Source: Desulfobacterales bacterium (GTDB lineage Bacteria > Desulfobacterota > Desulfobacteria > Desulfobacterales > C00003106). From it: a stretch of 12,973 bases of DNA. Made by a program: the position numbers and the translations under genes. The stretch lies in assembly GCA_030594505.1 (NCBI GenBank), contig JAUVFC010000020.1:1-12973 (forward strand), read 5' to 3'. Shown here one piece after another: positions 5,886 through 12,973 of the stretch; positions within the stretch are counted from its first letter, which is position 1, and the number at the start of each line of letters is the position of its first letter. A model generated the notes under the pieces. That model saw nothing but the letters and a program-made list of their open reading frames with translations. It was not told the DNA's origin and did no database searches.

Positions 5886-8800
5886 ATGGCTAAGTTAGAA
5901 ATAACAATTAACACTCAAACGGTGTGGGTTGATCCCGGAACACCCATAATTGACGCCGCTCTCAAGGCAGGGGTTTGCATCCCCACATTCTGTTATATTT
6001 CGGGTAAGGCTGTCGAACACCCGTGCGGAATCTGTGTGGTCGAAGTCAAGGGAAGAGAGGAGTTAGTCAGTGCCTGTTCCACGTCTGTGGAAGACGGAAT
6101 GGTGGTCGCCTCTCAAAGTGATCGGGTTGTCGAAGCGAGAAAACAAGTCCTGCAGCGCATGCTGGCGCGACATTATGGTGATTGTATAGCTCCTTGTTCT
6201 CTAACGTGTCCCGCCCGTATTAATGTCGAGGGTTGTCACGGCCTCATCGCACGGGGTGAATTTAGAGAGGCCCTTAACCTTATCAAAGAAAAGAATCCCC
6301 TTCCCCTCTCCGTAGGGAGAGTCTGCGCACACTTTTGTGAGACTCGATGTCGACGTATCCTGGTCGACGAATGCATCTCCATTAAGCATCTCAAGCGATT
6401 TGTAGCAGACGTTGCTGTTTATTACAAGAATGGAGACATGGCGCCTCCTCCCCCACCCTTTGGGCATAAGGTTGCCGTGATTGGTGGTGGGCCTGCCGGG
6501 CTGTCCGCCGCTTACTACTCAGTTCGTATGGGACATCAGGTAACTATATTCGAGGCAATGCCCCAACTGGGCGGCATGCTTAGCTATGGCATACCGGAAT
6601 TTCGCCTTCCCAAGGAGATTGTCGAGAAAGAGGTAGAGAACATACTCAGAGAAGGGGTGTATACCCGAGTCGGACAGCGGTTGGGAGTTGACTTTACTAT
6701 TAAGAGCCTGCAAGAGGATGGTTTTGAGGCTGTTTTCCTCGGTATTGGCGCGTGGCAAAAGCGAAAGCTGGGTATCGAGGGCGAGGAATTGGAGGAGGTT
6801 CTCTCAGGCCCTGAGTTTCTTAAAAGTGTGGGCTCCCGGCATGTGCCCTCAGTAGGTCGAAGAGTAGCAGTGATCGGAGGGATCGAAACGGCCATAGACA
6901 GCGCTAGGACCTGTGTAAGGATGGACGTGGATGAGGTTGTTGTCATATATCAACGTTCAATGATGGAGATACCGGCAAGCCATCGAGAAGTCCGAGAGGC
7001 GGAAAAAGAGGGCGTCAAGTTTATCTTGATGACGGGTGTCTCAAAGATTTCAAGGGGAAATGGCTGTCTTAAACTTGCAACAGTCCGCATGAAATTGAGT
7101 GCGCCTGATGAGAGGGGGAGACGCCGGCCGATTCCTGATCCAGGGTCTGAAGAAACCCGTGAGGCAGATACGGTTATTGTGGCAACCGGACAGGTTCCGG
7201 ATCTTTCGTGGATGGAAGGGCCGGATGAAGGCGTGAAACCGCGTGTGCTTCCCGAAGGAACCATTGTTGCCAGTCCTCAGACGTTTCAGACTTCGGAGAA
7301 GGGGGTTTTTGCAGGGGGGGACGTGGTACGCGGCCCAAGAACGGTTATCCAGGCCGTCACTGAAGGGCGCAAGGCGGCGAAAGCAATCCATATATATCTT
7401 ACCGGGATACCATTACCCCGCCCGAAACGGCAACTCTATTTTACAAAGGGAAAGAAGTTTGAAGATGTTGATCTGCGTAACTTTGAAGGTATCCCCTTCC
7501 GTTTGGGAGAAAAGATGTCGGTGCGGACACCGGAAAGACGTGTTCGGGATTTTGATGAGATCGAATTGGGATTTACCAAGGAAACCGCACTTCGGGAATC
7601 TAAACGATGTTTGCAATGTGGGTGTGCAGGCCTCTATAAGTGTAGGTTACGCGAACTATCCATAGAATATGGGGTAAAGTTCCCCATGTTCAAGATGCTC
7701 AAGCGGCGTCAGTACGAGATCGACAAGCGTCATCCTTTTATTATTGTTGACCCAAATAAGTGTATATTTTGCCGGCGATGTAAGAACATCTGTGAATACG
7801 CGGCACTGGAACTAGAAGGATCTAATTTTGACAAAGAGGGATTCCCCCAATGTGTTTCCATTAGGATTAATGACAAGTGCGTTTCTTGTGGAGTATGTGT
7901 TGATAACTGTCCCACCGCTGCGCTGGTAAAGAAGTCGGCCACCCTTCCGGTTAGTCCTAATGAGATAAAAAAGATCAAAACCGTGTGTCCGTTTTGCGGA
8001 TGTGGATGTGCGATCATCTTGAATATGAAAGGACAATCGGTTGTTGAAGTGACCGCTGATCCGAAAGATGCTCCCAATTTTGGGAACCTTTGCGTCAAGG
8101 GAAGATTTGGGACCAGTTTTGTTTATCATCCGGATCGGTTAAAGACTCCGCTTATCCGAAGAGGAGAATATTTTTGGGAGGTGCGCTGGGAAGAGGCGAT
8201 CTCGCTTGTAGCCGAAAAGCTTTTGGATATAAGGAATAAATATGGCCCTGATGGTGTGGCGGGTTTGAGCTCGGCAAAATGTACCAATGAGGAAAATTAC
8301 CTCATGCAAAAATTTATGCGTACAGTGGTGGGCACCAACAATGTGGACCATTGTGCGCGGCTTTGTCATGCATCTACCGTGGCGGGTTTAGCTGCATCGT
8401 TTGGGGGCGCGGCCATGACCAATCCCATAGCCGATTTTAAAAAGGCCGGTGTAATCCTCCTGACAGGGAGCAATCCTACTGAAAATCACCCAATCATAGC
8501 CCTGCAAATGATCAAGGCGGTACGAGAACACGGGACCAAATTGATTGTGGTTGATCCCCGTGAGATAGAGATGGTGCGGCATGCCGAAATCTGGCTCCGT
8601 CCTAAGCCGGGAACTGATGTGGTCTGGTTAAACGGCATGATGCATGTCATTATAGAAGAAGATTTGTATAACATCACTTATGTGGCGGAGAGAACAGAGA
8701 ACTTTATGGCTCTAAAAGAGACGGTGATGAAATACAACCCGGAATTTGTCGAACGGAACACCGGAATTCCGGCTGAAGACCTTAGAAATGCCGCGCGTCT

Positions 8801-9998
8801 TTATGCCAAAGTGGGGCGAGGATCTATCGCGTATGCCATGGGCATCACCCAGCACGCATTTGGCACCGACAATGTTAAATCAATTGCCAATCTCGCCATG
8901 TTGTGCGGAAACGTAGGGATCGAAGGAGGCGGGGTCAACCCCCTGCGAGGTCAGAATAATGTGCAAGGGGCCTGCGATATGGGAGCCCTCCCAAATGTAC
9001 TCCCTGGCTACCAGAGTATTTCCGATCAGGAGACCGTGAGGAAATTTGAACAGAACTGGGGTAGAAGACCTCCTCTAAAACCAGGGTTGGCGGTAACGGA
9101 TATGTGGTCCGCTATTCTGGAAGGAAATATAAAAGGGATGTATATCATGGGAGAAAATCCCGTTGTGAGCGATCCCAATTTAAAACACGTACGAGCGGCC
9201 CTGCAAAAATTGGACTTCCTCGTGGTTCAGGATATCTTTATGACAGAGACCGCCAAATTTGCCCATGTAGTGTTCCCGGCTGCCAGTTTTGCCGAAAAAG
9301 AGGGCACCGTTACGAATACGGAAAGGCGCGTACAATGCGTCAGGCAGGCAATGAAACCACTGGGGGATTCCAGGCCTGATTGGAAGATCATCTGCAAGCT
9401 CTCGGAAAAGATGGGCGTCTCCATGGATTATAAAGACCCTGAAGAAATTATGGAGGAGGTCTCCCGTCTTGCGCCGAGTTACGGGGGGATCCACTACGAA
9501 CGCCTCAAAAGCGGGGGTTTGCAGTGGCCGTGTCCGAACTGGGAACATCCGGGAACCCCTTTCCTCCACAATAATCGGTTTACCCGAGGAAAAGGATTGT
9601 TTCACCCTGTGGAATTTATCCCATCTGACGAACCCCCGAATGACGAATATCCTTTCCTCCTTTCGACCGGAAGGATCCTCTACCATTACAACAGCGGCAC
9701 TATGACCCGCAAGGTGGGAGGACTCAACACGATTGCTCCCGAAGTGATCACGGAAATCAACCCGGTGGACGCGGAAAAGAAGGGAATAGCAGACGGAAGC
9801 ATGATCAGGATTACATCACGCCGGGGCGAGGTTGCAACGCGCGTTCGTATTACCCGAAGAAGCCCTGAAGGGATGATCTTTATCCCCTTTCATTTTGCGG
9901 AAGCAGCCGCTAATCTCCTGACCAACGACGCCCTTGACCCTGTCGCCCGAATTCCGGAATTCAAGGTCTGCGGTGTCAATATAGAACCGGTGTCATAG
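5886..9998 (+). CDS. fdhA: Formate dehydrogenase catalytic subunit (Cys form) fused to a GltD/NfnB-like FAD oxidoreductase
   Basis: This 1370-residue cytosolic Mo/W-bis-MGD enzyme is predicted to interconvert formate and CO2. Residues 1-75 are a [2Fe-2S] ferredoxin (C36, C47, C50, C64). Residues about 95-520 resemble GltD, the small subunit of glutamate synthase: FeS motifs C100/C104/C108 and C147/C151/C155, FAD site VAVIGGGPAGLSAAYY (197-211), a second Rossmann motif (326-341), and the FAD-closing block VFAGGDVVRGPRTVIQAV (474-491). Then come CLQCGC...C (C575, C578, C580, C586), two [4Fe-4S] (C626/629/632/636 and C665/668/671/675) and the catalytic part: C701/C704/C708/C736, K738, C827-H828 in place of Sec-His, and R1021. 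The catalytic half closely resembles the Sec enzyme upstream, but the His-Cys domain there is replaced by the GltD module. The second Rossmann motif reads GGIETA instead of GGGNTA. ATG 5886 fits the family N-terminus although the ribosome site is weak. Electron partner is unproven: NADPH, NADH or ferredoxin. Confidence 0.92.
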   Translation: MAKLEITINTQTVWVDPGTPIIDAALKAGVCIPTFCYISGKAVEHPCGICVVEVKGREELVSACSTSVEDGMVVASQSDRVVEARKQVLQRMLARHYGDCIAPCSLTCPARINVEGCHGLIARGEFREALNLIKEKNPLPLSVGRVCAHFCETRCRRILVDECISIKHLKRFVADVAVYYKNGDMAPPPPPFGHKVAVIGGGPAGLSAAYYSVRMGHQVTIFEAMPQLGGMLSYGIPEFRLPKEIVEKEVENILREGVYTRVGQRLGVDFTIKSLQEDGFEAVFLGIGAWQKRKLGIEGEELEEVLSGPEFLKSVGSRHVPSVGRRVAVIGGIETAIDSARTCVRMDVDEVVVIYQRSMMEIPASHREVREAEKEGVKFILMTGVSKISRGNGCLKLATVRMKLSAPDERGRRRPIPDPGSEETREADTVIVATGQVPDLSWMEGPDEGVKPRVLPEGTIVASPQTFQTSEKGVFAGGDVVRGPRTVIQAVTEGRKAAKAIHIYLTGIPLPRPKRQLYFTKGKKFEDVDLRNFEGIPFRLGEKMSVRTPERRVRDFDEIELGFTKETALRESKRCLQCGCAGLYKCRLRELSIEYGVKFPMFKMLKRRQYEIDKRHPFIIVDPNKCIFCRRCKNICEYAALELEGSNFDKEGFPQCVSIRINDKCVSCGVCVDNCPTAALVKKSATLPVSPNEIKKIKTVCPFCGCGCAIILNMKGQSVVEVTADPKDAPNFGNLCVKGRFGTSFVYHPDRLKTPLIRRGEYFWEVRWEEAISLVAEKLLDIRNKYGPDGVAGLSSAKCTNEENYLMQKFMRTVVGTNNVDHCARLCHASTVAGLAASFGGAAMTNPIADFKKAGVILLTGSNPTENHPIIALQMIKAVREHGTKLIVVDPREIEMVRHAEIWLRPKPGTDVVWLNGMMHVIIEEDLYNITYVAERTENFMALKETVMKYNPEFVERNTGIPAEDLRNAARLYAKVGRGSIAYAMGITQHAFGTDNVKSIANLAMLCGNVGIEGGGVNPLRGQNNVQGACDMGALPNVLPGYQSISDQETVRKFEQNWGRRPPLKPGLAVTDMWSAILEGNIKGMYIMGENPVVSDPNLKHVRAALQKLDFLVVQDIFMTETAKFAHVVFPAASFAEKEGTVTNTERRVQCVRQAMKPLGDSRPDWKIICKLSEKMGVSMDYKDPEEIMEEVSRLAPSYGGIHYERLKSGGLQWPCPNWEHPGTPFLHNNRFTRGKGLFHPVEFIPSDEPPNDEYPFLLSTGRILYHYNSGTMTRKVGGLNTIAPEVITEINPVDAEKKGIADGSMIRITSRRGEVATRVRITRRSPEGMIFIPFHFAEAAANLLTNDALDPVARIPEFKVCGVNIEPVS

Positions 9999-10026
9999 TA
10001 TACCGTACGAGATTATTTCAACTTGA

Positions 10027-10057
10027 GCGAATTGAGAAAGCGATTCTATTAATTCGC
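10027..10057. repeat. Inverted repeat between convergent genes
   Basis: GCGAATT (10027-10033) and AATTCGC (10051-10057) are perfect inverted copies separated by 17 bases. They lie just after the stop of the FDH fusion gene (9996-9998), and the right arm covers the stop and last codons of the minus-strand helicase gene. No T-run follows on either strand, so a standard intrinsic terminator is not supported. It could act as a weak bidirectional transcript-end hairpin. Confidence 0.35.
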
Positions 10058-11551
10058 GGACAAAAAGTTATGCTTGTGTTTTCGCCCCGGTTTTCGCTTC
10101 TTGGGTCTATGTTTTTTTATGGGCGGCAGGGTGAGCCAGTCTTTGTCAGGCTGGGTACAGTGCAATTTGTGCCCGATGAATTCTTCTATAACCGGAATCT
10201 GGAAGGAATCCTCCTCGCACGCGAAACTGACGGAGGTGCCGGTCGCGCCGGCCCGGCCCGTGCGGCCGATCCTGTGCACATAATTTTCAGGATCATTGGG
10301 AAGTGTATAGTTTATGACATGGCTGATTCCCTCCACATGGATACCGCGTCCGGCGACATCTGTCGCAACAAGCATGCGGATATTGCCCGCGCGGAAATTT
10401 TCCAGGGTTTTAATGCGTTTTACCTGGGGAACGTCGCCCGAAAGCACAGCGCAGTTCATTCCGTATCGGCTCATGACATCGGCCAGCCTGCGGGTTTCAT
10501 CTTTTCGGTTACAGAAAATGATGACGCGGTTCAGATTCTGGCGGGTAATAATATTGTAAACAAGGGCGACCTTTTCCCTGGTTGTTACGAGGTATACGAT
10601 CTGATCCACGGTATCCACCTCGACCTGCTCGGGTTCAATCTCAACGATGACGGGATCATTTGTCCACTGGGAGCACAAACGAGTGACCTCGGGCGTGAGG
10701 GTCGCGCTGAAAAGAAGCGTCTGGCGCTTGTCTTTGGGGGGAGTGCCCCGGACAATGCGGCGCACCTGTGGAATGAAACCCATATCCAGCATGCGGTCCG
10801 CTTCGTCGATGACGAGGCTTTCCACCTTGTCTAAACGCAGATCTCCATGCTGGTAAAAATCGAGCAGCCTGCCGGGCGTGGCCACGATCATATCCACGGT
10901 CCGTTCCGTAATCCGGCGTTTTTGTTTCCGGTAATCCATGCCTCCGAAAATCGAAACAATGCCGATCGTATGGTATTTGGAAAGGGCGCGCGCCTCCTCG
11001 GTGACCTGAAGAACAAGTTCCCGGGTCGGAACGAGAATTAAAACCCGCGGCAAGCCAAACCTTCTTTTTCCGACGATCGGGTTGCGGATCAAGTTCGTAA
11101 TGTTCGAAATAAGAAAGGCCGCGGTTTTCCCTGTTCCGGTTTGGGCCCGGCCGGCCGCGTCTTTGCCCGCCAGGGCGCAGGGCATGATTTCCGCCTGGAT
11201 CGGCGTGCAATATTGAAAACCCAGGTCAAAGACGGCATGCATGATTTCATCAGGCAGGTCGAGATCCTGGAACCTTACTTTGCCTTCCGCCGGGGGAATC
11301 TGAAATTGCGAAATATCCCAGGCGTCGTCGACGAGCAACCGATTTTTCTTTCGCCGTTGTCTGGGCAGAGGTTTCCTCCGGGATTTCTCTTTTTCCCGGG
11401 GCGTCCCGGTTTTCTTTTCATTATCGAACCCGCGGGGTCCCTTGTTTTTGCCGCGATCCTGAGCCGTTTCCGGTGTTTCAGATTGGCCACTGTCAGATTT
11501 CGCGAACTTCTTCAGCTTGTTTCGAATATTCTTTATAAAGCTAACTACCAT
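10049..11551 (-). CDS. rhlB: DEAD-box ATP-dependent RNA helicase, RhlB type
   Basis: This 500-residue helicase would unwind short RNA duplexes using ATP; RhlB proteins assist RNA decay and RNP remodelling. The motifs, in order, are: Q-motif region FQDLDLP...CTPIQ (94-119), Walker A AQTGTGKT (136-143), PTREL (175-179), TPGR (225-228), DEAD (249-252), SAT (282-284), motif IV IIFCNRK (344-350), motif V ATDVAGRGIH (396-405) and motif VI HRIGRTGRAG (426-435). Blocks such as LSGDVPQVKRIKTLE and FACEEDSFQIPVIEE, plus a charged, probably disordered N-terminus (about 15-75), match Pseudomonas-type RhlB better than RhlE or CsdA. The basic tail KKHRPKKRKPGRKHKH (479-494) probably binds RNA. ATG at 11551-11549 follows a purine-rich AAGAAAGAG on the minus strand. 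The gene converges on the formate dehydrogenase gene with a 50-base gap and is probably monocistronic. Confidence 0.93.
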   Translation of the reverse strand: MVVSFIKNIRNKLKKFAKSDSGQSETPETAQDRGKNKGPRGFDNEKKTGTPREKEKSRRKPLPRQRRKKNRLLVDDAWDISQFQIPPAEGKVRFQDLDLPDEIMHAVFDLGFQYCTPIQAEIMPCALAGKDAAGRAQTGTGKTAAFLISNITNLIRNPIVGKRRFGLPRVLILVPTRELVLQVTEEARALSKYHTIGIVSIFGGMDYRKQKRRITERTVDMIVATPGRLLDFYQHGDLRLDKVESLVIDEADRMLDMGFIPQVRRIVRGTPPKDKRQTLLFSATLTPEVTRLCSQWTNDPVIVEIEPEQVEVDTVDQIVYLVTTREKVALVYNIITRQNLNRVIIFCNRKDETRRLADVMSRYGMNCAVLSGDVPQVKRIKTLENFRAGNIRMLVATDVAGRGIHVEGISHVINYTLPNDPENYVHRIGRTGRAGATGTSVSFACEEDSFQIPVIEEFIGHKLHCTQPDKDWLTLPPIKKHRPKKRKPGRKHKHNFLSAN

Positions 11552-11674
11552 CTATCTCTTTCTTATAGCCGTGTCTTTGTGCCTCCCAAGCATCGTTATG
11601 ATTTGCGCCGGGTATCCAACTTTCGGGGTTGTTGGCTAACTTGACCGGTCGTTGTTCCACCTTCAAAACACTTC

Positions 11675-11704
11675 AGTATAGCATAAAACAGCAAACTATA
11701 CCAA
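11675..11704 (-). promoter_or_regulatory. Predicted extended -10 promoter for rhlB
   Basis: On the minus strand, TTGGTA (11704-11699) and TATACT (11680-11675) are separated by 18 bases, and TGC directly precedes TATACT, giving an extended -10 (TGnTATACT). This would start transcription near 11668 and leave a leader of about 115 bases before the rhlB ATG. The leader contains CCAAC...GTTGG (11616-11620 with 11631-11635), a possible short hairpin. The -35 match is only partial. Confidence 0.5.
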
Positions 11705-11729
11705 CAGAAGTTATTCAACTATTTTTTTC

Positions 11730-11758
11730 TTGATAACTGTACCGCATCGTAGTATATT
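11730..11758 (+). promoter_or_regulatory. Predicted sigma70-type promoter for the ATPase gene
   Basis: TTGATA (11730-11735) and TATATT (11753-11758) are spaced by 17 bases, each one or two mismatches from consensus. Start of transcription would fall near 11765, about 30 bases before the ATG at 11796. A T-rich stretch (11722-11728) lies directly upstream of the -35. With the minus-strand rhlB promoter about 25 bases away, this is a divergent promoter region. Confidence 0.55.
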
Positions 11759-11781
11759 CCGATTTAGTTAAACTATATCGG
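11759..11781. promoter_or_regulatory. Near-perfect palindrome between the -10 and the ribosome-binding site of the ATPase gene
   Basis: CCGAT (11759-11763) pairs with ATCGG (11777-11781), and TAGT (11765-11768) with ACTA (11772-11775), around a TAA loop, with one T-T mismatch. It abuts the predicted -10 on the left, and its right arm includes two bases of the GGAG ribosome site (11780-11783). It could be an operator for a repressor or an mRNA hairpin limiting translation; the sequence does not decide. Confidence 0.5.
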
Positions 11782-11795
11782 AGAAAACTCCCAAA

Positions 11796-12956
11796 ATGCA
11801 AAAAATCAAACGGCTCCTCACTATTGATCTTCCACCAGGGCAGTCTGCGTTTTTGTGGGGCCCTCGAAAAACGGGAAAATCGACCTATCTGAAGGAGCGG
11901 TTCCCCCACAGTCTGGTATACGATTTCCTGCACACTGATCTTTTCCTTGAATTTTCCAAGAAACCTTCTCTGTTGCGGGAACAGTTGCTGGCAAAGGATG
12001 ACGAGGTCTTGGGCTATCCGGTAATATTGGATGAGGTGCAGAAGGTCCCTCAAATCCTGGACGAGGTGCACTGGCTGATCGAAAACAGGGGGCTGCGCTT
12101 CATACTATGCGGATCAAGCGCGCGGAAGCTAAAGAGGGGAAAGGCAAACCTGCTGGGAGGCCGCGCGTGGCGTTATGAAATGTTCCCGCTTGTCACGCCT
12201 GAACTGGAGAACCCGGATTTATTGAAGATCTTAAATCGTGGTATGATTCCGATGCACTATTTGCAGGAGGAATATAGGAAATCTTTGAGGGCCTATACGC
12301 GCGATTACTTAAAAGAAGAGGTTTTTGACGAAGGGCTGACTCGCAATATTCCCGCCTTCTCCAGGTTCTTTGATGCCATGGGATACTCTCACGGCGAGCT
12401 GACCAATTACTCTAATATAGCGCGTGATTGCGGAGTGGATTCCAAGACCGTAAAAGAGTACTACCAGATCCTTGTGGATACGCTATTGGGAACAATGGTG
12501 GAGCCGTTCAAAAAGAGACAGGGACGGCAGCTCATCAGCAGGGCAGGAAAATTCTATTTATTCGATGTGGGCGTTGCCGGCGCCATAACAAAGCGACATC
12601 TGGAGGAAGAAAAAGGCGAATTATTCGGAAAGGCATTCGAACATTTCATCTTTATGGAAATAATGGCTCACGTTTCATACAATGAACTCGATTATGAAAT
12701 CAATTTTTGGAGGACAAAATCAGGGCTTGAAGTCGATTTTGTGCTGGGTGGGGGCGAGGTGGCCATCGAAGTAAAGAGCGCAACCCGGATTGACCAAAGA
12801 GACGCGCGCTCCCTGGTTGCCTTCATAGAGGACTATTCGCCGCGGAAGGCTTTGCTCGTATGCAATGAGAAACAAGAGAGAGTGCATGGGCAGATACGAA
12901 TAATGCCGTATAGGAAGTTCCTGAGTGATTTGTGGGAGGGAAAGATCATAGGATGA
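11796..12956 (+). CDS. AAA-type ATPase with C-terminal DUF4143-like nuclease-fold domain
   Basis: This 386-residue protein belongs to the widespread, mostly uncharacterised family of bacterial and archaeal ATPases that pair an AAA_14 domain with DUF4143. Walker A is GPRKTGKST (22-30), Walker B VILDE (76-80), and a sensor-like strand FILCGSSARKL lies at 103-113. Residues about 201-226 (ELTNYSNIARDCGVDSKTVK and following) look like a winged helix-turn-helix. The C-terminus has a PD-(D/E)XK-like pattern: E282, D314 in EVDFVL, and E325-V-K327 in IEVKS; whether it is catalytic is unknown. ATG 11796 follows GGAG (11780-11783). Length is slightly short of the commonest 400-450. No toxin, transposase or other partner is visible next to it. 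Possible roles are stress response or DNA handling; I would not assign one. It appears to be under its own promoter, divergent from rhlB. Confidence 0.88.
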   Translation: MQKIKRLLTIDLPPGQSAFLWGPRKTGKSTYLKERFPHSLVYDFLHTDLFLEFSKKPSLLREQLLAKDDEVLGYPVILDEVQKVPQILDEVHWLIENRGLRFILCGSSARKLKRGKANLLGGRAWRYEMFPLVTPELENPDLLKILNRGMIPMHYLQEEYRKSLRAYTRDYLKEEVFDEGLTRNIPAFSRFFDAMGYSHGELTNYSNIARDCGVDSKTVKEYYQILVDTLLGTMVEPFKKRQGRQLISRAGKFYLFDVGVAGAITKRHLEEEKGELFGKAFEHFIFMEIMAHVSYNELDYEINFWRTKSGLEVDFVLGGGEVAIEVKSATRIDQRDARSLVAFIEDYSPRKALLVCNEKQERVHGQIRIMPYRKFLSDLWEGKIIG

Positions 12957-12973
12957 ATGAGGCGGCGCCTGCC
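12953..12973 (+). CDS. Possible start of the next gene (partial at window edge)
   Basis: An ATG at 12953 overlaps the ATPase stop codon as ATGA, preceded by GGGAGGG (12934-12940). The visible residues would be MNEAAPA. A second ATG at 12957 gives a different frame. Only seven codons are visible, so this is a hint of translational coupling and not a supported gene. Confidence 0.2.

Noticed and set aside
10027..10057. Bidirectional intrinsic terminator between the FDH fusion and rhlB
   Set aside because: The arms are perfect, but there is no T-run on either strand and the loop is 17 bases, so I list it only as an inverted repeat.
10070..10834. 254-codon plus-strand open frame opposite rhlB
   Set aside because: It lies entirely antisense to a clear DEAD-box helicase and shows no recognisable domain; it is a coding shadow.
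11555..11640. Cyclic-di-GMP-I (GEMM) riboswitch in the rhlB leader, from GCGCAAATC and CACAAAGACACGG words on the minus strand
   Set aside because: Only short words resemble the consensus. I could not build the closing stem or tetraloop-receptor pairing, and RhlB is not a typical target.
11796..12956. Defence or transposon-linked ATPase island
   Set aside because: DUF4143-type ATPases are common as solitary genes; no partner nuclease, toxin, transposase or flanking repeats are visible here.

Overview
The window looks like chromosome of a strictly anaerobic, selenocysteine-decoding bacterium. Sulfate-reducing or syntrophic Desulfobacterota (former Deltaproteobacteria) fit best. This rests on gene content (NAD-linked, iron-sulfur-rich formate dehydrogenases, one of them a selenoprotein, next to gluconeogenic fructose-bisphosphatase) and on intermediate base composition. 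It is an inference, not a taxonomic proof. I see no rRNA, tRNA, CRISPR array or insertion sequence.

Layout. Positions 1-266 hold the 3' end of class I fructose-1,6-bisphosphatase. Positions 298-5574 hold three co-directional genes: a NuoE-like [2Fe-2S] subunit, a NuoF-like FMN/NADH subunit with a C-terminal ferredoxin, and a formate dehydrogenase catalytic subunit. The last reads through an in-frame TGA at 3889-3891 as selenocysteine, with a good bacterial SECIS hairpin directly downstream; a standard gene caller would split it in two. A 311-base gap (5575-5885) follows, with several possible RNA structures and terminator-like hairpins. Positions 5886-9998 encode a second, 1370-residue formate dehydrogenase paralogue. 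It has cysteine where the first has selenocysteine, and a complete GltD/NfnB-like FAD oxidoreductase replaces the His-Cys iron-sulfur module. Converging on it is a minus-strand RhlB-type DEAD-box RNA helicase (10049-11551). A divergent promoter region (11552-11795) separates the helicase from a plus-strand AAA-type ATPase with a DUF4143-like C-terminus (11796-12956). The first codons of another gene may lie at the right edge.

How the genes work together. NuoE, NuoF and the Sec-containing FdhA should form a soluble NAD(H)-linked formate dehydrogenase. Electrons would run from formate at the Mo/W-bis-MGD-Sec site through the FeS chain to FMN and NAD+, or in reverse to reduce CO2. The extra ferredoxin domains would permit ferredoxin-coupled (confurcating) operation, but sequence alone does not prove it. 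The second enzyme carries its own flavin module and may not need NuoEF. It could couple formate/CO2 to NADP(H) or ferredoxin, although its second dinucleotide-binding motif is altered. The helicase and ATPase look functionally unrelated to the formate genes.

The most notable points are the Sec/Cys paralogue pair, with SECIS kept in one and lost in the other, and the FdhA-GltD fusion. I did not find a clearly new defence or mobile system here.
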